Shown here in pieces: positions 37,119 to 44,631 of a DNA stretch of 64,000 bases. Position 1 is the stretch's first letter, and each line of letters starts with the position of its first letter. The stretch comes from JAAXHB01 sp965214945 (lineage in GTDB: Bacteria; Actinomycetota; Acidimicrobiia; Acidimicrobiales; Aldehydirespiratoraceae). The stretch lies in assembly GCA_965214945.1 (NCBI GenBank), contig OZ244029.1, positions 186,001 to 250,000 of the forward strand, written 5' to 3'. The position numbers and the translations under genes are program-made. The notes below the pieces were generated by a model. It worked only from the letters and a program-made list of their open reading frames with translations. It was not told the DNA's origin and searched no databases.

Positions 37119-37149
37119 GTGGGTTCGCCGCGGCGCGCGCCACGGTGAG

Positions 37150-37224
37150 CGGTCCTGACGGGATTTGAACCCGCGGCCTCCACCTTGACAGGGTGGCGAT
37201 CACTCCAAACTGATCTACAGGACC
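37150..37224 (-). tRNA. tRNA-Asp (anticodon GTC)
   Basis: 75 nt. Acceptor GGTCCTG/CAGGACC with discriminator G; anticodon loop CTGTCAA on ccacc/ggtgg; T loop TTCAAAT. CCA is not encoded. Middle gene of a three-tRNA cluster. Confidence 0.95.
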
Positions 37225-37323
37225 TCGTGGAGCGACGCGCGCGCCACTCCGTGATGATACCGGCTGCCTGCCCAAGGCGGCGCGTCCGGCGCGCTCTCAC
37301 CGCACCTGCGGCGCGTCCGGCGC

Positions 37324-37396
37324 GCACCCCCAACGGGATTCGAACCCGTGTTACCGGCGTGAAAGGCCGGCGTCCTAGGCCGCTGGACGATGGGGG
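37324..37396 (-). tRNA. tRNA-Glu (anticodon TTC)
   Basis: 73 nt. Acceptor GCCCCCA/TGGGGGT (first pair G-U) with discriminator G; anticodon loop CTTTCAC on ccggc/gccgg; T loop TTCGAAT. First gene of the Glu-Asp-Phe cluster in transcription order. Confidence 0.94.
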
Positions 37397-37442
37397 CCTG
37401 CCGCTTCACCGACTGAAGACGTCGGAGCAGCACCCCAAGAGT

Positions 37443-37964
37443 CTACTTGTCGCCGTCGCCGACTGTCGGCAGGCTCTCTGCCGCGGCGCTCACCAGCTGC
37501 TCGAGCAGGAACCCCAGCCATTCGTACACCGACATCAGCTGTGCGTTCGAATCGTCGCCGCGCTTGTCGTCGGGATGCTCCGAGGGCGACTCGGCGGCGC
37601 TGTCTCCAACCCCGAGCCGCTCGCCCAGATAGAGCCGCACCGCGTTGAGCGTCTGCATCCAGGCGCCCACCGCCTCGTGGTCGAGCACGGGCTCGTCAAG
37701 GCCGGCCTCCAGGGTGTCGGCGGCCTCAAGTCGGCGTTGCAGCAGCGGCATCGCCGCCATCTCGCGGTACTCCAGCTCGGTGACGGGATCCTCGGGACAG
37801 GCTGGCGGCTCCAGCCGTGTGAGGTTTGGGTCGCTGCCGCTGAACAGCAGCTGCCGGAACTGTTTCACAACGGTCGCGAGCGCCTTGCGCTCTGCCGCGG
37901 GCAGATGTAGCGTGACCCCTTCGAGAGCAGGCCTAAACCGCGGCCCCGGCGGAGGCGGGGTCAC
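37443..37964 (-). CDS. DUF2017 family protein
   Basis: 173 residues. An actinobacterial protein of unknown function that nearly always follows clpS, as here. Helical, with a pattern typical of the family: FRPALEGVTLHLPAAERKALATVVKQFRQLL, then YREMAAMPLLQRRL and LNAVRLYLGERLG. The GTG start overlaps the clpS stop as GTGA, so the two are coupled; the frame is open further to 37988. Likely connected with N-degron or ClpCP work, by context only. It ends 46 nt before tRNA-Glu. Confidence 0.85.
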   Translation of the reverse strand: MTPPPPGPRFRPALEGVTLHLPAAERKALATVVKQFRQLLFSGSDPNLTRLEPPACPEDPVTELEYREMAAMPLLQRRLEAADTLEAGLDEPVLDHEAVGAWMQTLNAVRLYLGERLGVGDSAAESPSEHPDDKRGDDSNAQLMSVYEWLGFLLEQLVSAAAESLPTVGDGDK

Positions 37965-38254
37965 CTGTCCTGCTCCATGGTCGCCCAAAGACCGTGCTCG
38001 TGAAGGCGGAACACGTCGTGTTCCGCCTTCTCTTTGGGCCCCGATGACACCACCGCCTTGCCCTCGGTGTGCACCTGCATCATCAGCCGGTGCGCCTTCG
38101 CCTTAGAGAAGCCGAACAGCTTCCGCAGCACGAACGTCACATAGGACATCAGGTTCACTGGGTCGTCCCAGACGATCACCTTCCAAGGCCGGTCGGAGCG
38201 CGGTTTTGTCTCATCGACAGGTTGGCGGACGGGCGCCACCACTGGAGCCGTCAC
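37961..38254 (-). CDS. clpS: ATP-dependent Clp protease adaptor ClpS
   Basis: 97 residues. Delivers N-end-rule substrates to ClpA/ClpC. The binding pocket motif is WKVIVWDDPVNLMSYVTFVLRKLFG, followed by AKAHRLMMQVHTEGKAVV. GTG start at 38254 overlaps the ctaA stop (GTGA), and its own stop overlaps the DUF2017 start the same way. Placement after heme A synthase is unusual functionally but suggests one leftward operon ctaA-clpS-DUF2017. Confidence 0.95.
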   Translation of the reverse strand: MTAPVVAPVRQPVDETKPRSDRPWKVIVWDDPVNLMSYVTFVLRKLFGFSKAKAHRLMMQVHTEGKAVVSSGPKEKAEHDVFRLHEHGLWATMEQDR

Positions 38255-39231
38255 GGCGCGCTCACCTGAACAGACAAGCCCGGGCTGCCTACGCCCTGCG
38301 GCCGCCCCGCTGTTAGGCCCGCCGTCACCCCGAGGTAGGTGGCGCGAACAATCGCGATCCACGCGGCCGACGCCAGCGTGACGTGGACTCCGACTAGCAG
38401 GGCCGGAACTCCGGAGAAGAACTGTGTGTAGCCCACCGCGCCCTGAACCGTGAGCAACAGTGCCACAAAGCCCAACTCTCGGGCTCGGCCCGGGTGTGCG
38501 GCGCGCAGGCTAAGCCACGCCCACACCGTCAGCGCCAACAGCGCGATGGCAACGGTGCTGTGGACGCGGGTCACCTCGCGCACCAGAAGCGGAAGGCGCT
38601 CGGCCCTTGTGTCACCTGCGTGGGGTCCTGCTCCGGTGACGATCGTACCGGTCACCAGCACCGCGGCACCCACCGCGAGAACGGCGCGCAGCATCAGCCG
38701 CGACCTGAAGTCGAGCTGAGCGCCGCCCGAGGCCTCGGTCTCGCCACTTCGAGTCTCGGCTGCATAAGCCTGAGCTGGGCCGCCCAGGGCGTCGAGGCGT
38801 GTGCTGCGGGCTTTGAAATCAAGCACCGTGGCATTCCATAGCAATACCATAGACAGCAGGAAATGTCCCATCACAAACCGCGGATCAAGTTCGGTCCTCA
38901 CCAGCAGAGCGCCCAGCAGCACCTGCCCCAGCACTCCGGCCACCAGGCCGCCCGACCATCCGATGAGGTCGCTCCGACGAGGCCTGCGGCGCCACGATCC
39001 CAGCACGGCGGCGATCACCGCCACCGCAACGACGCCGGTGAAGAGCCGGTTGACGAACTCCACCAGGGCGTGGTACTCAAGTGGCGCGATCAGGCTGTCG
39101 TTCTCACAGGTCGGCCAGTCGGAGCACCCGAGGCCCGAGCCGGTGAGGCGCACGGCCGCTCCGGTGATGACGATCGCCGTCAGAGCCCCAAGAGCAAGGC
39201 GGGTGAGACGGGCATAAGTCGACGGCGCCAC
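38251..39231 (-). CDS. ctaA: Heme A synthase (COX15/CtaA)
   Basis: 326 residues and eight transmembrane helices. Oxidises heme O to heme A for aa3-type oxidases. The external cysteine pair is in LGCSDWPTCEND; His ligands occur in EFVNRLFTG-region, MGHFLLSM, VTRVHSTVA and VGVHVTLA. GTG start with TACCAT 6 nt upstream. It diverges from ctaB, whose product makes heme O, across 65 nt. Confidence 0.95.
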   Translation of the reverse strand: MAPSTYARLTRLALGALTAIVITGAAVRLTGSGLGCSDWPTCENDSLIAPLEYHALVEFVNRLFTGVVAVAVIAAVLGSWRRRPRRSDLIGWSGGLVAGVLGQVLLGALLVRTELDPRFVMGHFLLSMVLLWNATVLDFKARSTRLDALGGPAQAYAAETRSGETEASGGAQLDFRSRLMLRAVLAVGAAVLVTGTIVTGAGPHAGDTRAERLPLLVREVTRVHSTVAIALLALTVWAWLSLRAAHPGRARELGFVALLLTVQGAVGYTQFFSGVPALLVGVHVTLASAAWIAIVRATYLGVTAGLTAGRPQGVGSPGLSVQVSAP

Positions 39232-39296
39232 GATCCGATGGTAAGCGACGCGGGCCAGACATGGCCGTAGTCCTCGTTCGGGCGTAGCCTGCCAGT
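39232..39296. promoter_or_regulatory. Divergent leaderless promoters of ctaA and ctaB
   Basis: Leftward TACCAT (39243-39238) ends 6 nt from the ctaA GTG. Rightward TAGCCT (39285-39290) ends 6 nt from the ctaB GTG. Both transcripts would begin at or beside the start codon. Confidence 0.5.
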
Positions 39297-40193
39297 GTGA
39301 CCGCGACTCTCAGCCACACCCGCATGCGCCGGGCGGCGGCGTTTGTGGCACTCACTAAGCCCCGGATCGTGGAGCTGCTGTTGGTCACGACGGTGCCGAC
39401 CATGATCGTTGCCGCGCACGGGCTGCCGTCGCTGTGGCTCATCGCCGCCACTGTCGTGGGCGGCTCGCTGGCTGCCGGAGGAGCCAACGCCGTCAACATG
39501 TTCTGCGACCGCGACATCGACAAGCTGATGGCTCGGACCCGTCAGCGCCCGCTGGTCACCGGCGAGGTCACGCCCGCTGCGGCGCTGGTGTTCGCGTCGG
39601 CCCTCACCGTCGGCGCCTTCGCTTGGTTGTGGGCGTTCGTCAACTGGCTGTCTGCGGTGCTGGCGGTCTCGGCTGTGGCGTTCTACGTGTTTGTCTACAC
39701 GCTGTGGCTCAAGCGAACGTCCACTCGCAACATCGTCATCGGGGGCGCCGCAGGCGCCGTGCCGGTGCTGGTGGGTTGGGCAGCGGTCACGGGCTCGCTC
39801 GACTGGCCGCCGATCGTGTTATTCGGAGTGATCTTCTACTGGACTCCGCCGCACTTCTGGGCGCTCGCCATCCGCTATCGCAGCGACTATCAAGCCGCGG
39901 ACGTGCCGATGCTGCCCGCCGTGGCTGGCGTGCGCACCACAGCACGGCGGATGCTGGCGTACACGCTGGTGCTGTGGGCGTTGACGCTGGCGTTCGCTCC
40001 GGTCGCTGGCATGGGCGCGCTGTACTGGGTGGCGGCCCTGGTGCTGGGCGCGGGCTTCACCACGCTGGCCGCTGCCGTCGTCCGCAGGCCTGATCCCCGA
40101 AGGGCGATGAGTCTGTTCCGCTGGTCTATCATCTATGTGGTGCTGCTGTTCGGGGCCATCGCCGCCGACGAGCTGATACGGCAGGGCCTGTGA
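39297..40193 (+). CDS. ctaB: Protoheme IX farnesyltransferase (heme O synthase)
   Basis: 298 residues, UbiA-type membrane prenyltransferase. The first Asp-rich motif is NAVNMFCDRDIDKLMARTRQRPL and the second region is YRSDYQAADVPMLP. FTKPRI-like segment is LTKPRIVELLL. It makes heme O from heme B. The GTG start is leaderless-type. It leads the rightward respiratory cluster and faces ctaA. Confidence 0.95.
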   Translation: MTATLSHTRMRRAAAFVALTKPRIVELLLVTTVPTMIVAAHGLPSLWLIAATVVGGSLAAGGANAVNMFCDRDIDKLMARTRQRPLVTGEVTPAAALVFASALTVGAFAWLWAFVNWLSAVLAVSAVAFYVFVYTLWLKRTSTRNIVIGGAAGAVPVLVGWAAVTGSLDWPPIVLFGVIFYWTPPHFWALAIRYRSDYQAADVPMLPAVAGVRTTARRMLAYTLVLWALTLAFAPVAGMGALYWVAALVLGAGFTTLAAAVVRRPDPRRAMSLFRWSIIYVVLLFGAIAADELIRQGL

Positions 40194-40233
40194 GATACGG
40201 GCGCCGGTCGCCAGTGTGTAGCATCGCCTGCCG

Positions 40234-41892
40234 ATGACGCTGACCGAATCACGCTCGCAGCCGCAAACTCCCGCGGGTCGGCCGTTTGCTGAGACGTCCG
40301 AAGCCCCCGTGACCCGGCAGCCGGCGGCCGGGCTGACCGCTGCAGTGAAGACAGTCGATCACCAAGTGATCGGGCGGCTTTTCATCGGCGTGTCACTGCT
40401 GTTCGCCGTCGGCGCCACGGTCATCGGCGTGCTGCTCGGAGCCGAGCGCATAACCGCGTTCAGCGTTGATGATGTCTTCGGCGGGGTCAACGCCTGGTTC
40501 CAGATGTGGACGCTGTACCGAGTGGCGCTGGTGCTGCTGGTGGTGATGCCTCTGCTGCTGGGCCTGGCCATGGCGGTGCTCCCCGGCCAGATTGGGGCGG
40601 ACGGGCTCGCCTTCCCGCGGGCGGCCTTGGCGTCATTCTGGGCGTGGCTGATCGGTTCGGTAATCGTCGTGGCGTCGGTGTTCGCTGGCGGAGGCTGGGG
40701 CGCTATTGATGGCGTCTCTCCCGACGAACGCGACGCCATCACCCTCACCGTGCTTGGCGTGGCGCTGGTGACGGCCGCGCTGCTTATCGGTGCGATCGTC
40801 GTGGCCACGACTGTGATCTCGCTGCGCAGGCCCGGCATGAGCCTGCTTGAAATACCGCCGTTCGCCTGGTCGATGTTGGTGACCACCGCCGTGTGGCTTC
40901 TGACCCTGCCGATCTGGATGGCCAATATCGCGCTTGTGTACACCGACTTGCGAGGTCGCGCTCCCATCTCGTTTGGCGAGCCCGAGGGTCTGATCATCTG
41001 GCTTCAGCTCGACTGGATCACCGAGCAGCCCGCCGTGTACGCCTTGGCGATTCCGGTGCTCGGTATCACCGCGCAGATGGCTGAGGCGGTCTCGGGCCGC
41101 CGGTCGGCTCGCCCTGAGGTCGTCGCGGCGTCGGTGGGTCTGTTCGGGCTGCTGTCGATCGGGGGCTGGTCTCAGGACTTCTTCACCGCCGGACCGCTCG
41201 GCGCTGGCTCAGACCACCGTGCCGGGCTGGTCTACGTGGTGTTCGGCCTGGCGGCCTTGCTGCCCGTGTTGGCCGTGGCCGGCGGAGCGGCGGACTCGCT
41301 GCTGCGCGGCGGTGCCAAGTCAATCGCCGGGATGGGCGCTTTCCGGATGCTCGGAGCGGCCGTTGGCCTGCTGCTGCTGGCCGGCGCCGCCTTCGCAGGG
41401 GCGTTGCGGGTGATCGAGCCGTTAGAGCTGCTGGAGCGCAGCATCAACACAGGTATCTTCAACGCCGTCGTCGTGGCCACTCTAGCCGCGGCCGCGGCCG
41501 GGCTCTGGCACTGGTCAGGCGATGTGTTCGGCGCGGCCGCTTCCGAGAGAGCCGGTCGGGCCGCTGCGGGCCTTCTGGCTGTGGGCGGCGTGCTGCTCGC
41601 CGGGCCCGACGTGGTGTCGGGCTTCCTCGGCGCGACCGACCTGCCGATGCTCGCCGCGTTGCCGGGCTCGTGGTCAGCGGTTGGCCAGGCAGCATGGCTT
41701 GACGCGCCCGTCATGTTCAGCTTGTCCGGCGCTGCAGACGACAACACGGTCCGGGCTCTGAGCAGAGTGTCGTTTGCTGGCTCGCTGATCACGCTTCTCA
41801 GCGTGACATGCGTCGGCGCGGGTGCGCTAGCAGCCGCGCGGCGGCGCTCCCGACGCGACCTGGCCGCCGACAGCCCGGAGGCCTCCGCATGA
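40234..41892 (+). CDS. Cytochrome oxidase subunit I paralogue lacking metal ligands
   Basis: 552 residues and about 12 hydrophobic helices. It aligns with the genuine subunit I at 44618 (VDHQVIG for VDHKRIG; LPGQIGADGLAFPRA for IPLQIGARDVAFPRL; RRPGMSLLEIPPFAWSML for RAPGMTLMRMPVLTWMLL). The ligands are gone: heme-a His in TMHGV is Tyr in TLYRV (93-97); the CuB motif HPEVY is QPAVY (265-269); HH is replaced around GWSQDFF (311-317); the HFHY pair is absent. It cannot be an oxidase. It overlaps the next gene by 4 nt. Possible role: assembly, heme delivery or a structural partner. TAGCAT lies 9 nt upstream. Confidence 0.8.
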   Translation: MTLTESRSQPQTPAGRPFAETSEAPVTRQPAAGLTAAVKTVDHQVIGRLFIGVSLLFAVGATVIGVLLGAERITAFSVDDVFGGVNAWFQMWTLYRVALVLLVVMPLLLGLAMAVLPGQIGADGLAFPRAALASFWAWLIGSVIVVASVFAGGGWGAIDGVSPDERDAITLTVLGVALVTAALLIGAIVVATTVISLRRPGMSLLEIPPFAWSMLVTTAVWLLTLPIWMANIALVYTDLRGRAPISFGEPEGLIIWLQLDWITEQPAVYALAIPVLGITAQMAEAVSGRRSARPEVVAASVGLFGLLSIGGWSQDFFTAGPLGAGSDHRAGLVYVVFGLAALLPVLAVAGGAADSLLRGGAKSIAGMGAFRMLGAAVGLLLLAGAAFAGALRVIEPLELLERSINTGIFNAVVVATLAAAAAGLWHWSGDVFGAAASERAGRAAAGLLAVGGVLLAGPDVVSGFLGATDLPMLAALPGSWSAVGQAAWLDAPVMFSLSGAADDNTVRALSRVSFAGSLITLLSVTCVGAGALAAARRRSRRDLAADSPEASA

Positions 41893-42473
41893 AGACCACC
41901 GCGCTGCCGGCCCCGGCCCCGATCCGGCCCCGCACCGTCACCGTCGGCGCCCTGCTCGGCACGGCCGCGGCGTTCATAGCGTTCTGCTCTCTGGCGGCCC
42001 TCTACGTCCAGCAGCGCCAGCAGGCCCGCGCCGCGGGCGAGGAGTGGTTTCCGGCCGACAGCATCGAGATGGGCCCGGCCGGGATGATGATGGCGACGCT
42101 CGTACTGTCGGCGGTGACCGTGCAGTGGGCCGTCCAGGCTGCCCGAGCCGAGGACAGGCCGCATGGCTTTCTGGCTCTCGGTGTGACGCTGATGTTCGGC
42201 GCGGCGGTGCTGAACCAGTTCTGGTTTGTCTACCAGGACACCGGCTTCGCGGTGGACGCCTCAAACGCTCAGCTCCTGTTCTACGCGGTCACCGGCTCGT
42301 TCATCGTCATGTTGGTTGCGGCGATGATCATGTTGACGGTGACGACTCTGCGATCTCTTCTCGGGCCTTTCGGGCGCGACCTCGCCCACGCCGTCCAGGC
42401 CGCAGCGTGGTTCTGGCACGCCACCGTGGTGTGCTATTCCCTGGTCTGGTACGGCGTGTTCATCAACAAGTAG
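41889..42473 (+). CDS. Cytochrome oxidase subunit III-like membrane protein
   Basis: 194 residues with five hydrophobic helices. The ending WFWHATVVCYSLVWYGVFI mirrors the subunit III ending (YWHFVDVVWIFIFTVIYL in the gene at 46623). FVYQDTGFAV and MILTVTTLRSL lie between helices. The ATG overlaps the ligand-less subunit I gene as ATGA. It pairs with that gene as a second, non-canonical I+III set in front of the true oxidase genes. Confidence 0.75.
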   Translation: MKTTALPAPAPIRPRTVTVGALLGTAAAFIAFCSLAALYVQQRQQARAAGEEWFPADSIEMGPAGMMMATLVLSAVTVQWAVQAARAEDRPHGFLALGVTLMFGAAVLNQFWFVYQDTGFAVDASNAQLLFYAVTGSFIVMLVAAMIMLTVTTLRSLLGPFGRDLAHAVQAAAWFWHATVVCYSLVWYGVFINK

Positions 42474-42491
42474 GCGACAGGGCAGCGCATC

Positions 42492-43319
42492 GTGTTCACC
42501 GCAGGCTTCAAGCTCTTCTTTGGCTTATTCGCCGCGCTCACAGCGGCCGCGCTCGTTTACGGCTACGCCAGCGGCGGTAACCATGTGGGCCCGCTATCGC
42601 TGGGGTGGAAAGGCGGTGTGGGCGACCACATCGGCTACGGGGTGCTGGTGACCCTGGCCGTGGCGGCACTGGCCATCGGCCTGGTGCTGGTGTCTTTCCG
42701 AGACGCCGACGCCGCGGCCCAGGCCGATCTGCAAGGAGTGGGCGAGCTGCCGGCGACGCAGTCGGTGACCGCCGGCTGGTGGCCCACGGTTGCAGCATTC
42801 GGCGCCGGAGCGGCTGTGGTAGGCCTGGTGCTGCACCCGGTGGTGTTCGGCCTAGGCCTCGCCGTGACGGCGCTGGCGCTGGTGGAGTGGACGATGGACG
42901 CCTGGGCCGACCGCGCCACCGGCGACAGGGCGGCCAACCGTGCGCTGCGCAACCGGGTGATGCTGCCCATCGAGATCCCTGTGATCGGCTCCCTGGCGAT
43001 CGGCGTGACGGTGCTGGCGGCGTCGCGCATCCTGCTGACCGTCTCGGCTCTGGGCGCGGTGGTGGCCGCGGGTGTGATCTCAACGCTGATCCTCGTCGGC
43101 GCCGCCGTGTATGCGGCCCGGCCCGGCATGGGACGGCGCCTGGTTGCGGGGCTCGGCGTCGTCGCGGCCCTGGCGCTGCTGGTTGGCGGCGTGCTGGCCG
43201 CCGTGCGAGGCGAGCGCGAGTTCCCGTCACATGAGGTGGACGGCCATGGACCCTCCTCCGAACATGTCAGCGAACAGACCGGCGGCCAAGCGAACACCGG
43301 CGAGGGCCACGATGACTGA
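42492..43319 (+). CDS. Multi-pass membrane protein of the cox cluster, unknown function
   Basis: 275 residues, about seven hydrophobic helices and a polar His/Glu-rich C-terminus. GTG start 18 nt after the subunit III-like gene; its stop overlaps the coxB start by 8 nt, so it is translated as part of the oxidase operon. No recognised domain. A role in oxidase assembly or as an accessory subunit is inferred from position only. Confidence 0.65.
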   Translation: MFTAGFKLFFGLFAALTAAALVYGYASGGNHVGPLSLGWKGGVGDHIGYGVLVTLAVAALAIGLVLVSFRDADAAAQADLQGVGELPATQSVTAGWWPTVAAFGAGAAVVGLVLHPVVFGLGLAVTALALVEWTMDAWADRATGDRAANRALRNRVMLPIEIPVIGSLAIGVTVLAASRILLTVSALGAVVAAGVISTLILVGAAVYAARPGMGRRLVAGLGVVAALALLVGGVLAAVRGEREFPSHEVDGHGPSSEHVSEQTGGQANTGEGHDD

Positions 43320-44631
43320 GCGCACGTGCTCACCCGGCAGGCCAGCCAGGCTGGCGGCGCTGATCGGCGTGGCGCTGGCTGGCATGATCTCGGTCGTCGG
43401 CTGTGCGTCCGACGCCGAACTCGACACTTTTGTCCCGCAGGGGCCGATCGCACGGGAGCTTCACACGCGCTCCGTCATCCCGGTGTTCGTGATCGCGGGC
43501 GTGGTGTTCGTCGGCGTGATGCTGGGCGTGGTGTGGTTGGTGTGGCGCAACCGTGTGCGTAGCTACGACGGCGACGACGAGTGGCCCGCTCAGACGCACG
43601 GTCACATCGTGCTCGAATGGGGCTGGACGGCGGGCTTCGCGGTCACTATGGCGATCGTGGCTGTGCTCATGGTCATAACGCTGCCCACCATCAACAGCAC
43701 CGAGGCCAACGCCATGCCCGTCAGCGTCGAAGGCCGCGTCGTCACCTGGGAGCCGACAGTGGTGGTAGTCGGCAGCCAGTGGTGGTGGGAGTTCCGCTAC
43801 TACTTCCGCGATCAGGTCGACCTCGCCGCACTGCGCGAGATCGGAGACGCCAAGAACCTGCCACCCGCCGACATAGTCACATCGGGCCAGATGGTGATCC
43901 CCACAGGCGAAGAGATCGAGCTGATCGTCACCGCCAGAGACGTGCTCCACTCGTTCTGGATCCCGGCGCTCAACGGCAAGCGTGACGCCGTGCCCAACCG
44001 CTTCTCCCCGTGGAAGATCGAGGCCTCCGATGAGGGCGTCTACTTTGGGCAGTGCACCGAGTTCTGCGGGCTGTCGCATTCGCGCATGAGGATGCAGGTA
44101 GTGGCTGTGAGCCCCGCCGAGTTCCAGAATTGGATCAACCGCACCACAGCAGACGCCGCCGAGCCCTCGGTGGACAACGCGGCGGCGCTGCGCGGCAAAG
44201 ACGTGTTCGCGGGAATCTGCACCTCCTGCCACCTGGTGGAGGGGCTGAACGACGAGTCCTACGAGGGCGCCGACCAGGCCTCGGGCGCGGCGCCGAACCT
44301 CACGCACTTCGCTAGCCGCTCCACATTTGCGGGCGGCATACTCAATACCTACCGCGCCGACGGCTCGCTCAACCGCGAGGACTTGGAGGCCTGGCTGCGC
44401 GACCCGGGCACCATGAAGGCCAACTACACGGTGCCTGGCGAGCAGTACCGCGGAATGCCCGACCTCGATCTGAGCGAACAGCAGATCGACGATCTCGTGG
44501 CCTATCTGTCGGGCCTCGGCGCCAAGCCTGCCGGCTGGGTGATCGCCGAGTCGCAGGTTGAATCAACTGATGCAGCCGACGCGGCCGACGCTGCAACGCC
44601 GACACTCAGGAGCGAACATGACCGTCACTGA
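43312..44631 (+). CDS. ctaC: Cytochrome c oxidase subunit II fused to cytochrome c (caa3 type)
   Basis: 439 residues. A lipoprotein-like start (MISVVGCASDAE), two transmembrane helices, then the CuA cupredoxin domain with His in DVLHSFWIPAL and the GQCTEFCGLSHSRMRM ligands. A C-terminal cytochrome c domain follows with CTSCH and a later GMPDLDLS Met region. The fusion removes the need for soluble cytochrome c. Start ATG 43312 overlaps the previous stop (ATGACTGA); the frame extends upstream to 43111. It overlaps coxA by 14 nt. Confidence 0.95.
   Translation: MTERTCSPGRPARLAALIGVALAGMISVVGCASDAELDTFVPQGPIARELHTRSVIPVFVIAGVVFVGVMLGVVWLVWRNRVRSYDGDDEWPAQTHGHIVLEWGWTAGFAVTMAIVAVLMVITLPTINSTEANAMPVSVEGRVVTWEPTVVVVGSQWWWEFRYYFRDQVDLAALREIGDAKNLPPADIVTSGQMVIPTGEEIELIVTARDVLHSFWIPALNGKRDAVPNRFSPWKIEASDEGVYFGQCTEFCGLSHSRMRMQVVAVSPAEFQNWINRTTADAAEPSVDNAAALRGKDVFAGICTSCHLVEGLNDESYEGADQASGAAPNLTHFASRSTFAGGILNTYRADGSLNREDLEAWLRDPGTMKANYTVPGEQYRGMPDLDLSEQQIDDLVAYLSGLGAKPAGWVIAESQVESTDAADAADAATPTLRSEHDRH

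Noticed and set aside
40234..41892. Functional cbb3-type or second aa3 oxidase subunit I
   Set aside because: The heme and copper ligand His residues of this superfamily are substituted or absent.
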